Notes under the pieces: generated by a model
What the model was told of the DNA's origin: nothing
Seen by the model: only the letters and a program-made list of their open reading frames with translations
The model's database searches: none
Source of the DNA: Quatrionicoccus australiensis
Lineage (GTDB): Bacteria; Pseudomonadota; Gammaproteobacteria; Burkholderiales; Rhodocyclaceae
Direction: 5' to 3'
NCBI RefSeq assembly: GCF_020510425.1
Contig: NZ_JAHBAH010000001.1
Coordinates: 1,364,001-1,428,000 of the forward strand
Length of the DNA: 64,000 nt
Translations under genes and position numbers: made by a program
Part shown: positions 9,116 through 20,383 of the stretch, in pieces
Position numbering within the stretch: position 1 is the stretch's first letter
Layout: each line of letters begins with the position of its first letter

Positions 9116-9787
9116 TCAGGAGGTCTTGAAAGTGAGCGCTTGCCGATAGGCGGCGAGCAGGTCGGATACTAGCGCATCACAATCAAAACTGTCCACCGGC
9201 TCGCCCTCGTTGTAGCCGTAGGGCACGGCATAGGCCAGGCAACCGGCGGCATGCGCGGCATGGATGTCGTGTTTCGAGTCGCCGATGTGCAGATTGCGGT
9301 CCGGCCGCACGCCAAGGATGCGGCAGGCGTGCAGTATGGGCTCCGGATGCGGTTTCTTGTGCGCCGTCGTATCGCCGGAAACGACCACGTCGAAATAGCC
9401 GGCCAGCCCCATGTGTTCGAGCAGCACCTCGGTGAACATGCCCGGCTTGTTGGTGACGACGCCCATCCGGAGGCCGCTCGCCTTCCAGACATCGAGACCG
9501 GCGATCACGCCGGGATAAATCGTCGTCAAACGACCGTTGACCGCTGCGTAATGCCGCTTGAACGATGCGATCGCCACATTGAGCTGCTCCACCGACGGCG
9601 GCTGCGCATGCGTCAGGCAGCGCTCGACCAGCACCGCCATGCCCTTGCCGACGAAGCTGTGTACTTCGGCCGGCGAGCGCGGCGGTGCGCCGATTTCATC
9701 AAGCATCAGCCGGCAGGCTTCGGCCAGATCGGCAATGGTGTCGAGCAGCGTGCCGTCGAGATCGAAAGTGACCGACTGGAAATACAT
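9116..9787 (-). CDS. gph: phosphoglycolate phosphatase (HAD family)
   Basis: 223 residues. HAD motifs are in order: FDLDGTLLDT near residue 8 (nucleophile Asp), VVTNKPG (motif II), KKPHPEPI (motif III Lys) and HIGDSKHDIHAA (motif IV). The enzyme hydrolyses 2-phosphoglycolate, a by-product of DNA repair and RuBisCO oxygenation. Its start overlaps the rpe stop by one base (TGATG), so the two are probably translated together. Length and order beside rpe and trpE match the Gph subfamily rather than other HAD enzymes. Confidence 0.92.
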   Translation of the reverse strand: MYFQSVTFDLDGTLLDTIADLAEACRLMLDEIGAPPRSPAEVHSFVGKGMAVLVERCLTHAQPPSVEQLNVAIASFKRHYAAVNGRLTTIYPGVIAGLDVWKASGLRMGVVTNKPGMFTEVLLEHMGLAGYFDVVVSGDTTAHKKPHPEPILHACRILGVRPDRNLHIGDSKHDIHAAHAAGCLAYAVPYGYNEGEPVDSFDCDALVSDLLAAYRQALTFKTS

Positions 9788-10488
9788 CAGACCTTCGCCA
9801 GTTCGCTGCGCAGCGCGCCAATGATCGTATCGTAGCGATGCGGATCTTCCGCCTTGCCGGCGCCATAAACCGCCGAGCCGGCAACGAAGGCATCGACGCC
9901 GGCGCGGGCGATCTCGGCAATGTTGCCGGTATTCACGCCGCCATCGATTTCCAGGCGGATACGCCGGCCGCTTTCCTTTTCATAGGCATCGAGTTTGGCC
10001 CGTGCCTGACGCGCCTTGGCCAGCGTACCGGGAATGAATTTCTGGCCGCCGAAGCCGGGATTGACACTCATCAGCAGGATGACGTCGATCTTGTCGAGCA
10101 CATAGTCCATGTAATCGAGCGGCGTCGCCGGGTTGAAAACCAGGCCGCCCTGACAGCCGGCATCGCGGATCAGCGACAGGCTGCGATCAACGTGATCGGA
10201 AGCTTCCGGGTGGAAGGTGATGATATTGGCCCCGGCCTTGGCAAAATCGGGGATGATGCGATCAACCGGCTTGACCATCAGATGCACGTCGATCGGCGCC
10301 GTGGTGCACGGGCGGATCGCCTCGCAAACCAGCGGGCCGATGGTTAAATTGGGAACATAATGGTTGTCCATCACGTCAAAGTGAATCCAGTCGGCACCCG
10401 CAGCGATGACGTTGGCCACTTCCTCGCCCAGCTTGGCGAAATTGGCGGAAAGAATGCTCGGTGCAATGACGTAATCTTTGACTGACAT
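9787..10488 (-). CDS. rpe: ribulose-phosphate 3-epimerase
   Basis: 233 residues from ATG 10488 (MSVKDYV), with an AGGGAA Shine-Dalgarno sequence 6-7 nt upstream; the frame extends to 10515. TIM-barrel enzyme of the pentose phosphate pathway that interconverts ribulose-5-phosphate and xylulose-5-phosphate. Signatures: [16 protein letters not shown], which carries metal-binding His and Asp, then [14 protein letters not shown] (phosphate-binding) and EIDGGVN. It shares a stop/start overlap with gph. Confidence 0.96.
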   Translation of the reverse strand: MSVKDYVIAPSILSANFAKLGEEVANVIAAGADWIHFDVMDNHYVPNLTIGPLVCEAIRPCTTAPIDVHLMVKPVDRIIPDFAKAGANIITFHPEASDHVDRSLSLIRDAGCQGGLVFNPATPLDYMDYVLDKIDVILLMSVNPGFGGQKFIPGTLAKARQARAKLDAYEKESGRRIRLEIDGGVNTGNIAEIARAGVDAFVAGSAVYGAGKAEDPHRYDTIIGALRSELAKV

Positions 10489-10528
10489 GATGGTTCCCTG
10501 AACAAAAACAGACAAACGAAATTATCCC

Positions 10529-10912
10529 ATGCCCGACACCGACAAGTACTGCATCAAGGTTGAATCCAGCCCGCTATTCATTCCCGAACAATCCGACCCG
10601 GAAGCCCAGCGCTACCTGTTCGCCTACACCATCACCATCGTCAATGTCGGCGATGTCGCGGCGCAGCTGGTATCGCGGCACTGGATCATCACCGACGCCA
10701 ACAACGAGGTGCAGGAAGTGCGCGGCCTCGGCGTCGTCGGCAAGCAGCCGCTGCTCAAGCCGGGCGAAAGCTTCCAGTACACCAGCGGCTCGTCGCTGAC
10801 CACACCGGTCGGCACGATGAAAGGGACTTACCAGATGGTGGCCGAGGACGGCACGCACTTCGAGGCGGAAATCCCCGAGTTCGTCCTCGCCATGCCGCGC
10901 ACCCTGCATTGA
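10529..10912 (+). CDS. apaG: Co2+/Mg2+ efflux protein ApaG
   Basis: 127-residue DUF525/ApaG-domain protein with a fibronectin-III-like beta fold. Typical stretches are LFAYTITIVNVGD, SRHWIITDANN, VRGLGVVGKQPLLKPGESFQYTSG, and GTMKGTYQM near the C-terminus. It is divergent from rpe with 40 nt between starts, so promoters for both lie in that gap. The biochemical role of ApaG is poorly defined; the name reflects the E. coli phenotype. Confidence 0.94.
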   Translation: MPDTDKYCIKVESSPLFIPEQSDPEAQRYLFAYTITIVNVGDVAAQLVSRHWIITDANNEVQEVRGLGVVGKQPLLKPGESFQYTSGSSLTTPVGTMKGTYQMVAEDGTHFEAEIPEFVLAMPRTLH

Positions 10913-11502
10913 GCCTGCAGCGCAGCTATACGCTGATCGCACCGTTTTACGACGCGGCGATTGACCGGGCGACACGGGCGGCCCGCCAGCACAGCCTGCG
11001 CGCTCTGCCAGAACAGCCCGGACGCGTGCTACTGGCCGGCGTCGGCACCGGCCTCGACCTGCCGCACCTGCCACCGCAACACCATTATGTTGGCCTCGAC
11101 CTGACCCATGCCATGCTGCGCCGCGCCCTGCCGCGCGCCGGCCGGGCCGACTTCGTACCGGTTCAGGGCGATGCGCAGCGCCTGCCCTTTGCCGATCACA
11201 GTTTTGACAGCGCCGTGCTGCACCTGATCCTGGCGGTGGTGCCGCAGCCGGCCCTGTGCTTTGCGGAAATCGCCCGCGTCGTGCGACCGGGCGGCCAGGT
11301 CCTGGTTTTCGACAAGTTCCTGCGCGCCGGCCAGCCGGCCTTGTTGCGCCGCCTGGTCAATCCGCTGATGCGGCGACTGGCAACGCGGCTCGATGTCGTC
11401 TTCGAGGAAGTGCTCGCTGCCGCGCCGGATCTGGCGCTGGAGCACGACCAGCCGGCCCTAGCCGGCGGCTGGTTCCGACTGCTCCGCCTGCGCCGGCTAT
11501 GA
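10909..11502 (+). CDS. class I SAM-dependent methyltransferase
   Basis: 197 residues starting at TTG 10909, which overlaps the apaG stop as TTGA; no ATG or GTG gives the full domain. Motif I LLAGVGTGLDLPHL binds S-adenosylmethionine, VGLDLTHAML is the acidic loop, and FADHSFDSAVLHLIL plus IARVVRPGGQVLVFD complete a UbiE/methyltransferase-11-like fold. The substrate is unknown. The 3' end overlaps the convergent AI-2E family gene by 6 nt. Confidence 0.8.
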   Translation: MSLQRSYTLIAPFYDAAIDRATRAARQHSLRALPEQPGRVLLAGVGTGLDLPHLPPQHHYVGLDLTHAMLRRALPRAGRADFVPVQGDAQRLPFADHSFDSAVLHLILAVVPQPALCFAEIARVVRPGGQVLVFDKFLRAGQPALLRRLVNPLMRRLATRLDVVFEEVLAAAPDLALEHDQPALAGGWFRLLRLRRL

Positions 11503-12594
11503 AGGCGGCAAAGGCACTGCCGGCTCGGCGTCGCTTTCATCCTTGCCAAGGCCATCTTCAACCCAGGCCTGCATCAGGGTATAGGTGACGGCGAGCACGA
11601 CCGGCCCGACGAAAATGCCGACCAGGCCGAAGCCGAGCATGCCGCCGATGACGCCGGCGAAGATCAGCAGCAGGGGCAGATCGGCGCCGCGCCGGATCAG
11701 CATGGGACGCAGGAAATTATCCAGGCTGCCAACGATCAGACTCCACACCAGCAAGCCCGTCGCCCAGCCCGTATCGCCCTGCCAGTACATCCAGCCGACG
11801 GCCGGCAGCAGCACCAGCATCGGCCCGATCTGGGCAATGCACAGCATCAGCATCAAGGCCGAGAGCAACGACGCGAAAGGAATGCCGACCACAGCCAGAC
11901 CGATGCCGCCAAGTACCGTCTGGACGATGGCGGTGACGCCAACGCCGAGTGCGACGCCACGGATCGCCTGCCCGGCCAGCACGATCGACTTTTCGCCGCG
12001 CTCGCCGGCCAACCGGCGACCGAAGCGCAAGGCCATGCGCGCGCCGGTCTCGCCCGAGGAATAAAGAATCGCGGCAATCGTCACGACCAGGAAAAACTGA
12101 ATCAGCATGCCGCCCAGACCACCTACCTGAGCGAGCACCCACTTACCCGTATCGGCAGCATAGGGCGTCACTTTGGCGACGACTCCGGTCGAACCGTCGA
12201 GCGCGACTTGCTGCCAGAAACCGGCAACCGACTCGCCAACCAGCGGCAGCCCGGAGACCCAGGCCGGCGGCGGAGGCAGGCCGTTTTCAGCCAGCGAGCG
12301 CCCGGCAGCGGTCAACTGCCCGAAATGATCGGAAATGGTATCGATTGCCAGCCACAGCGGCAGTACCAGCAAAAGCAGCATGGCGAGCGACATCAGGATC
12401 ACCGCCGGCGAGCGGCGGTTGCCGAGACGGGCTTCAAGCGAGCGGAACAGCGGCCAGGTGGCGACGACGATCATCGTCGCCCACACCGCCGCCGCCAGAA
12501 AGGGGCGCAAAACCCAGAGCGACAGGCCGATCAGGCCAATGATGCAGAAAATGGCCAGCGTATTGCGGGCCAGGTCGCGGCGAATGTCGGTCAT
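11497..12594 (-). CDS. AI-2E/PerM family transporter (YdiK-like)
   Basis: 365 residues with about eight transmembrane segments. The N-terminal pair (TLAIFCIIGLIGLSLWVLRPFLAAAVWATMIV) and the C-terminal FGLVGIFVGPVVLAVTYTLMQAW match the UPF0118/AI-2E transporter family, closest in layout to YdiK. Family members are linked to export of small molecules or Na+/H+ exchange; the substrate here is unknown. It lies 27 nt downstream of argJ on the same strand and could be read through from it. Confidence 0.85.
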   Translation of the reverse strand: MTDIRRDLARNTLAIFCIIGLIGLSLWVLRPFLAAAVWATMIVVATWPLFRSLEARLGNRRSPAVILMSLAMLLLLVLPLWLAIDTISDHFGQLTAAGRSLAENGLPPPPAWVSGLPLVGESVAGFWQQVALDGSTGVVAKVTPYAADTGKWVLAQVGGLGGMLIQFFLVVTIAAILYSSGETGARMALRFGRRLAGERGEKSIVLAGQAIRGVALGVGVTAIVQTVLGGIGLAVVGIPFASLLSALMLMLCIAQIGPMLVLLPAVGWMYWQGDTGWATGLLVWSLIVGSLDNFLRPMLIRRGADLPLLLIFAGVIGGMLGFGLVGIFVGPVVLAVTYTLMQAWVEDGLGKDESDAEPAVPLPPS

Positions 12595-12621
12595 GCGAAG
12601 CTCCCGGCCCGGACTTGGCTG

Positions 12622-13848
12622 TTACGAGCGGTAGTCGGCGTTGATCTTGACGTAATCGTAGGAGAAATCGCAGGTGTAAACACTGGCCTGCGCCGCACCA
12701 CGACCGAGATCGACGCGCACGGTGATTTCGGCCTGCGCCATGACGCGGGCGCCATCTTCTTCCTTGTAGGCCGCTGCCCGACCGCCGTTTTCGGCGACCA
12801 GCACATCGTCCAGCCAGACCTTGACGCCATCGACGTCGAGATCGGTGATGCCGGCATAGCCGACGGCGGCGAGAATGCGCCCGAGATTGGGGTCGGAGGC
12901 AAAAAAGGCGGTCTTGACCAGCGGCGAGTGGCCGATCGCGTAACCGACCTGGCGGCACTCTTCAACCGACTTGCCGCCTTGGACGGCGACCGTGATGAAC
13001 TTGGTGGCGCCTTCGCCGTCGCGCACGATGGCCTGGGCAAGTTCGACCGAAACGGCGATGATCGCGGCCTTGACCTCGGCCCAGCCGGCGTCGCTGGCAG
13101 ACGCGAAGCTGGCGCCGGACTGGCCGGAGGCGATCATCACGAAGGAATCGTTGGTCGAGGTGTCGCCGTCGACCGTGATGCAGTTGAAGGAAGCGTCGGC
13201 GGCTTCCTTGACCAGCGCATCAAGCAGCGGCTGCGCGATACCAGCATCGGTGGCGAGGAAACCGAGCATGGTCGCCATGTTCGGCTTGATCATGCCGGCG
13301 CCCTTGGAGACACCGGAAATGCTGATTTTTTTGCCGTTGACCGTCAGGACGCGCGAAGCGGCCTTGGCAACGGTGTCGGTGGTCATGATGCCGTGCGCGG
13401 CGGCATGCCAGTTATCCGCTTTCAGATCGGCGAAAACAGCCGGAAGACCGGCCTTGATGCGGTCGACCGGCAACAGCTCGAGAATCACCCCGGTCGAGAA
13501 CGGCAGTACCTGTTCCGGCGCAACGCCGAGCAGGGCACCGACCGCAACACAGGTTTCCTGCGCCGCCTGACGGCCCGGCTCGCCGGTGCCAGCGTTGGCA
13601 ATCCCGGTATTGATGACCAGGGCACGAATCTCTTGCCCCCCCGCCAGATGCTTGCGACAGATCTGCACCGGCGCAGCACAGAAGCGGTTCTGCGTGAACA
13701 CGCCGGCCACCGTGCAACCGGCGTCGAGCGCCACCAGGGTCAGGTCACGGCGGTTCTTCTTGCGGATTTCGGCCTCGGCAACACCAAGGCGCACACCGGC
13801 CACGGGAAAGAGTTGATCGGCAGCAGGGGTAGCGTAATTGACAGGCAT
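12622..13848 (-). CDS. argJ: bifunctional ornithine acetyltransferase / N-acetylglutamate synthase
   Basis: 408 residues. Start chosen at ATG 13848 (MPVNYATP) because GGAG lies 8 nt upstream and homologues begin with a similar MAVN; an ATG two codons earlier (13854) is too close to that site. ArgJ recycles the acetyl group from N-acetylornithine to glutamate in arginine synthesis. The autocatalytic cleavage site KPNMATML is intact (cut between A and T), so the protein should mature into alpha and beta chains. It follows secA after a hairpin. Confidence 0.95.
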   Translation of the reverse strand: MPVNYATPAADQLFPVAGVRLGVAEAEIRKKNRRDLTLVALDAGCTVAGVFTQNRFCAAPVQICRKHLAGGQEIRALVINTGIANAGTGEPGRQAAQETCVAVGALLGVAPEQVLPFSTGVILELLPVDRIKAGLPAVFADLKADNWHAAAHGIMTTDTVAKAASRVLTVNGKKISISGVSKGAGMIKPNMATMLGFLATDAGIAQPLLDALVKEAADASFNCITVDGDTSTNDSFVMIASGQSGASFASASDAGWAEVKAAIIAVSVELAQAIVRDGEGATKFITVAVQGGKSVEECRQVGYAIGHSPLVKTAFFASDPNLGRILAAVGYAGITDLDVDGVKVWLDDVLVAENGGRAAAYKEEDGARVMAQAEITVRVDLGRGAAQASVYTCDFSYDYVKINADYRS

Positions 13849-13868
13849 TCTCATGGCTCCAAAAGCAT

Positions 13869-13891
13869 CAAGGCACCACGCGGGTGCCTTG
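13869..13891 (-). terminator. hairpin after secA
   Basis: CAAGGCACC and GGTGCCTTG form a perfect 9-bp stem with a 5-nt loop in the 54-nt gap between secA and argJ. On the - strand only a short T-rich stretch follows, so it may attenuate rather than fully stop transcription into argJ. Confidence 0.55.
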
Positions 13892-13908
13892 GGGGGAATC
13901 AGTAAAAA

Positions 13909-16620
<2,712 letters not shown>

Positions 16621-16659
16621 CGCGTTCGAAGGTTGGTTGCGCGCTGCAGCAAAGCGCCG

Positions 16660-16665
16660 ATTCTA
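16660..16665 (-). promoter_or_regulatory. candidate -10 box TAGAAT for secA
   Basis: On the - strand GCTAGAATCGGCGC lies about 40 nt before the secA start; the TAGAAT plus GC-rich discriminator resembles betaproteobacterial sigma-70 promoters. No clear -35 is seen, so confidence is low. Confidence 0.3.
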
Positions 16666-16727
16666 GCACGCAGTCCCGAACGGACGCTGCCCGGCTGACT
16701 TATGTCTTTATGCCGACTTGACCTACA

Positions 16728-17648
16728 TCAACGGCGCTTGACCTGGGCGAACTCGATACCCTTTTTCAGGAACAGCGCCGGGTCCTGCGCCACACCCAGC
16801 ATTCGCACCTCGAAATGCAGGTGGGCACCGGTCGACCGCCCGGTCGTGCCGACCGCTCCGATCAGCTCGCCGCGCTTGACCAGACCGCCCGGCTTGGCAT
16901 CGATACGCGACAAATGGGCGTAACGCGAGCTCAGGCCATCGCCATGATCGATATCGATGACGTTGCCGAAATCCGGATGATAGCCAGCCGAGAGAATCAC
17001 GCCGTCCGCCGCTGCGATAACCGGCGTGCCGATATCCGCGGTAAAGTCCAGCCCCTCGTGCATGGCCCGCAAGCCGGCAATCGGGTCACTGCGGTGGCCA
17101 AAGGCGGACCCCAGCGCCGCATCCTTGACCGGCAAGGTGGTCGGCAACAGACGGTCGCGCACTTTCTTCTCGAGCAGACGTGACTCAAGCACGGCAAGCT
17201 CATCGGTCTTGCGCTCGACAGTCGCCATCAGGCGTTCGATTTCGCCCTGCAACTCGTTTTCCGTCATCGGCGCCGGCAAATAAGGGCCGCCCTGCCCGGC
17301 TTTGCCGCGAACCGCCGGCGCTTCGCGCTTGATGCCGGAAAGATTTGCCACCCGCTCGCTCAGGGCATCGAGTTGCAATACCTGCGCCTGCAGTTCGCCG
17401 AGCCGGGTTGCCATCAGTTGCAGGTTGTTGCTGACGTAGTCGCGCGACTTCTGCGACTCCTGACGTTGCAGCGACAACATCAGGTCTTCGACCAGCGGCA
17501 GACGGAAATGTACCGACAGCCAGGAAAAGATCGCCGAGGTGGAAAAGACCAGGGTCAACACGACGGCAAGCACCGCCACGACATGACGAGGCATAATGGT
17601 GATTGTGCGCGCCGCCTTCAGATGGCGCGAAACCAGAATAATCTGCAC
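16728..17648 (-). CDS. M23 family peptidoglycan endopeptidase, membrane-anchored
   Basis: 306 residues. Start set at GTG 17648 because AGGAGG sits 4 nt upstream; other in-frame starts (TTG 17666, ATG 17594) lack such a site. One N-terminal membrane segment (VVAVLAVVLTLVFSTSAIF) is followed by a periplasmic coiled-coil region and a C-terminal LytM domain. Zinc ligands are complete: MHEGLDF (HxxxD) and HLHFE (HxH), so it should be an active endopeptidase, unlike the EnvC-like protein at 52.5-53.9 kb. It lies between the DciA-like gene and secA. Its start is only 10 nt from the divergent DciA-like start. Confidence 0.88.
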   Translation of the reverse strand: MQIILVSRHLKAARTITIMPRHVVAVLAVVLTLVFSTSAIFSWLSVHFRLPLVEDLMLSLQRQESQKSRDYVSNNLQLMATRLGELQAQVLQLDALSERVANLSGIKREAPAVRGKAGQGGPYLPAPMTENELQGEIERLMATVERKTDELAVLESRLLEKKVRDRLLPTTLPVKDAALGSAFGHRSDPIAGLRAMHEGLDFTADIGTPVIAAADGVILSAGYHPDFGNVIDIDHGDGLSSRYAHLSRIDAKPGGLVKRGELIGAVGTTGRSTGAHLHFEVRMLGVAQDPALFLKKGIEFAQVKRR

Positions 17649-17658
17649 GGAACCTCCT

Positions 17659-18093
17659 ATGTACAACGGGCCAGAGCACTATCTCGACCGTGACGCCGCC
17701 AGTGGCCGCTTCATGGCCCACGCACGCCTTTTGCTCCAGCTCTCACGCCACTTCGAAACGATTGCGCCAGAGGCTTTTCAGCACTCGGCGCGGGTCGCCA
17801 ATTACAAGTCGGGGAAAATCGTTATCCACACCGACAACGGTGCGGTCGCCGCCAAAATTCGCCAGATGAGTCAGCGCTTGTGCAGCGAGTTATCGAAAGG
17901 AGGGGCGGAGTGTAGCGTCATGGAAGTAAAAGTTCAACCCCGCGAAATTCTTTCGCAATCAACAACTTCCACGCAGAAGCCGATTTCCGACAAGGCCTGC
18001 GACGCACTGCGGTCGACTACCGAAAAACTGCCAAAAGGCCCGCTGCGCGAAGCGCTCGACCGCCTGCTCGAGCGCGCTGCCCGGCGCGACTGA
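17659..18093 (+). CDS. DUF721/DciA-like protein
   Basis: 144 residues from ATG 17659. The segment HSARVANYKSGKIVIHTDN followed by AKIRQMSQRLCSEL and VMEVKVQPRE matches the small DUF721 (DciA) domain that loads replicative helicase DnaB in bacteria lacking DnaC. The conserved Trp typical of DUF721 is not evident, so the assignment is moderately confident. The C-terminal tail is charged and probably flexible. It is convergent with lpxC and divergent from the M23 gene; this position next to lpxC/secA is usual for DUF721 genes in betaproteobacteria. Confidence 0.72.
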   Translation: MYNGPEHYLDRDAASGRFMAHARLLLQLSRHFETIAPEAFQHSARVANYKSGKIVIHTDNGAVAAKIRQMSQRLCSELSKGGAECSVMEVKVQPREILSQSTTSTQKPISDKACDALRSTTEKLPKGPLREALDRLLERAARRD

Positions 18094-18170
18094 GCCGTAT
18101 CCGGCATGCCTCGGCGTAGCGGTCGACCAACAAAAAACAGGGAAAACCGGCCGCCGCTGCGACCGGAAAA

Positions 18171-19085
18171 TCAGGCCGGCTGATTCAGCCAGCGCGTGAC
18201 GCCAACCGGCGCCTGCTCGGCGACATCGAAGGAAGCGAACTCCCAGGATTCCTGATGATTGAGCAGTTCGCGCGCCAGCTGATTGTTCAGCGCATGCCCG
18301 CCCTTGTGCGACGAATACGCGGCAAGCAGCGGATGACCGAGCAGATAGAGATCGCCGACCGCGTCGAGAATCTTGTGCTTCACGAACTCGTCGCCGTAAC
18401 GCAGGCCATCCTGGTTGAGGACGCGGAATTCGTCGAGAACGATCGCGTTTTCCAGACCGCCACCCAGCGCCAGACCGTTTTCGCGCAGGTATTCGACTTC
18501 CTGCATGAAGCCGAAGGTGCGCGCCCGCGCCACTTCGCGCGTGTAGGACTGCTCGGCGAAGTCGATGACCGCCTTTTGCGCCGACTTGTCGATCGCCGGG
18601 TGATTGAAAACGATGGAAAAAGCCAGCTTGTAGCCGTCGTAAGGCTCGAAACGCGCCCATTTGTCGCCATCGCGAACTTCGATTGGCTGCGTGACGCGTA
18701 TGAATTTCTTGGCGGCATTCTGTTCCTCGATGCCAGCGGACTGGATCAGGAAAACAAACGGTGCAGCCGAACCGTCAAGGATGGGCACTTCCGGCGCATC
18801 CAGGTCCACCCAGGCATTATCGATACCGAGACCGGCAAAGGCCGACATCAGGTGTTCGATGGTGCCCACTTTCACCCCGTCCAGTTCCAGACAGGAGCAC
18901 ATGCGGGTGTCGCCGACCATGAAGGCCTTGGCGGGAATATCCACCGGCTCGGGCAAATCGACGCGACGGAAGACGATGCCGGTATCGGGGGCAGCCGGGC
19001 GCAGGGCCATATTGACCTTGACGCCGCCATGCAGGCCAACACCTGAGGCGCGAATAATTGTCTTGAGCGTGCGTTGCTTGAGCAT
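18171..19085 (-). CDS. lpxC: UDP-3-O-acyl-N-acetylglucosamine deacetylase
   Basis: 304 residues from ATG 19085 (MLKQRTLK); the frame extends to 19118 but the family starts here. Zinc enzyme for the committed step of lipid A synthesis. Ligands: His78 in TIEHLMSA, and His and Asp in [11 protein letters not shown]; the catalytic-base region [11 protein letters not shown] is also present. Last gene of the dcw block, behind ftsZ. No Shine-Dalgarno sequence is obvious. An 11-bp dyad lies upstream at 19111-19135. Confidence 0.97.
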   Translation of the reverse strand: MLKQRTLKTIIRASGVGLHGGVKVNMALRPAAPDTGIVFRRVDLPEPVDIPAKAFMVGDTRMCSCLELDGVKVGTIEHLMSAFAGLGIDNAWVDLDAPEVPILDGSAAPFVFLIQSAGIEEQNAAKKFIRVTQPIEVRDGDKWARFEPYDGYKLAFSIVFNHPAIDKSAQKAVIDFAEQSYTREVARARTFGFMQEVEYLRENGLALGGGLENAIVLDEFRVLNQDGLRYGDEFVKHKILDAVGDLYLLGHPLLAAYSSHKGGHALNNQLARELLNHQESWEFASFDVAEQAPVGVTRWLNQPA

Positions 19086-19110
19086 GCAAGTGCTTGAATA
19101 ATTTGGGGAG

Positions 19111-19135
19111 CGGCGCATTGTAACACAACGCGCCG
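19111..19135 (-). repeat. inverted repeat between ftsZ and lpxC
   Basis: CGGCGCATTGT and ACAACGCGCCG pair as an 11-bp stem with one mismatch around AAC. On the - strand the centre contains TTACAAT, which could act as a -10 box for lpxC. It might therefore be a terminator-like hairpin of ftsZ, an lpxC promoter operator, or both. Confidence 0.5.
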
Positions 19136-19166
19136 CCGCCCTTTTTCAGAGAAAGGCTTTGTTACA

Positions 19167-20348
19167 TCAATCCGCCTGCTTGCGCAGGAAAGCCGGAATG
19201 TCGTAACGATCCACACCACTGTTGGCCAGCGCCTCGACCGTCACGTTGCGCTTGCGCACCACGGCCGGGACATCGGCGATCTGGTTGTAGTCGATGGCCG
19301 AACCGCTGGAGAAGGCCACGGCATCGTGCGTGCCGGTGGCTTGCGCCTGCAGGACCGGGGTATTGATGACTTCGAAAGTCTGACGCTTGGCAACCGCCTG
19401 ACCGAGACCGGTGGCAACCACGGTGACGCGCAGCTGGTCGCCCATCAGTTCGTCGTACACGGCGCCGAAGATGATGTGTGCGTCTTCGGCCGCAAAGGCC
19501 TTGACGGTGTTCATCACTTCATTGACTTCCTTCATCTTCAGGCCGCCCTTGGCAGCCGTGATGTTGACCAGCACGCCCTTGGCACCGGACAGGTTGACGC
19601 CTTCGAGCAGCGGCGAAGCGACGGCCTGTTCAGCAGCGATGCGGGCGCGATCAACGCCGGCAGCAGCAGCGGAACCCATCATGGCACGGCCCATTTCACC
19701 CATCACGGTACGCACGTCTTCAAAGTCGACGTTAACCAGACCCGGGTAGGTAATGATTTCGGCAATACCGCCGACGGCGTTTTTCAGCACATCGTCAGCT
19801 GCCTTGAAGCAATCGTCGACATCGGCATCGTCGCCCATGACTTCCATCAGCTTGTCATTGAGGATGACGATCAGCGAATCGACATGCTTGGAGAATTCGG
19901 CAATACCGGCTTCGGCGGACTTCATCCGCTTGTTGCCTTCAAAACTGAACGGCTTGGTCACGACACCGACCGTCAGGATGCCCATTTCGCGGGCAATTTC
20001 GGCGACCACGGGAGCCGCACCGGTACCCGTGCCACCGCCCATGCCGGCGGTGATGAAAGCCATGTGAGCGCCTTCCAGCGTCGCACGGATTTCGTCGCGA
20101 TGCGCCTGGGCAGCTTCCTGGCCCTTTTCCGGCTTGGCACCGGCACCGAGGCCGGTCTTGCCGAGCGACAGCTTGCTCGCTGCAGCATTGCGGCTGAGCG
20201 CCTGTGCGTCGGTGTTGGCGGCGATGAATTCAACGCCGTTCACGCCTTCGCGAATCATGTGCTCGATGGCATTGCCACCGGCACCGCCGACCCCGAACAC
20301 CTTGATGATCGTGCCGACTTCCTCGTCCTTCTCGATGATCTCAAACAT
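19167..20348 (-). CDS. ftsZ: cell division GTPase FtsZ
   Basis: 393 residues. Tubulin-like GTPase that forms the Z ring. The GTP-binding signature GGGTGTG is at residues 104-110, with N-terminal GGAGGNA (residues 21-27) and the synergy loop around GLVNVDFEDVRTVM. A variable linker leads to the C-terminal peptide YDIPAFLRKQAD, which binds FtsA and ZipA. An AGGAGG ribosome-binding site precedes the ATG. It follows ftsA after 35 nt. Confidence 0.98.
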   Translation of the reverse strand: MFEIIEKDEEVGTIIKVFGVGGAGGNAIEHMIREGVNGVEFIAANTDAQALSRNAAASKLSLGKTGLGAGAKPEKGQEAAQAHRDEIRATLEGAHMAFITAGMGGGTGTGAAPVVAEIAREMGILTVGVVTKPFSFEGNKRMKSAEAGIAEFSKHVDSLIVILNDKLMEVMGDDADVDDCFKAADDVLKNAVGGIAEIITYPGLVNVDFEDVRTVMGEMGRAMMGSAAAAGVDRARIAAEQAVASPLLEGVNLSGAKGVLVNITAAKGGLKMKEVNEVMNTVKAFAAEDAHIIFGAVYDELMGDQLRVTVVATGLGQAVAKRQTFEVINTPVLQAQATGTHDAVAFSSGSAIDYNQIADVPAVVRKRNVTVEALANSGVDRYDIPAFLRKQAD

Positions 20349-20383
20349 GACTACCTCCTCTGAAAAAACTGTTCAAATACAAA

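Noticed and set aside
12208..13905. 565-codon + strand frame opposite argJ and the AI-2E gene
   Set aside because: Antisense to two clear genes, low-complexity translation, no ribosome-binding site.
18094..18170. Terminator between the DciA-like gene and lpxC
   Set aside because: The gap holds an A-run and GC-rich sequence but no stem followed by T residues in either direction.
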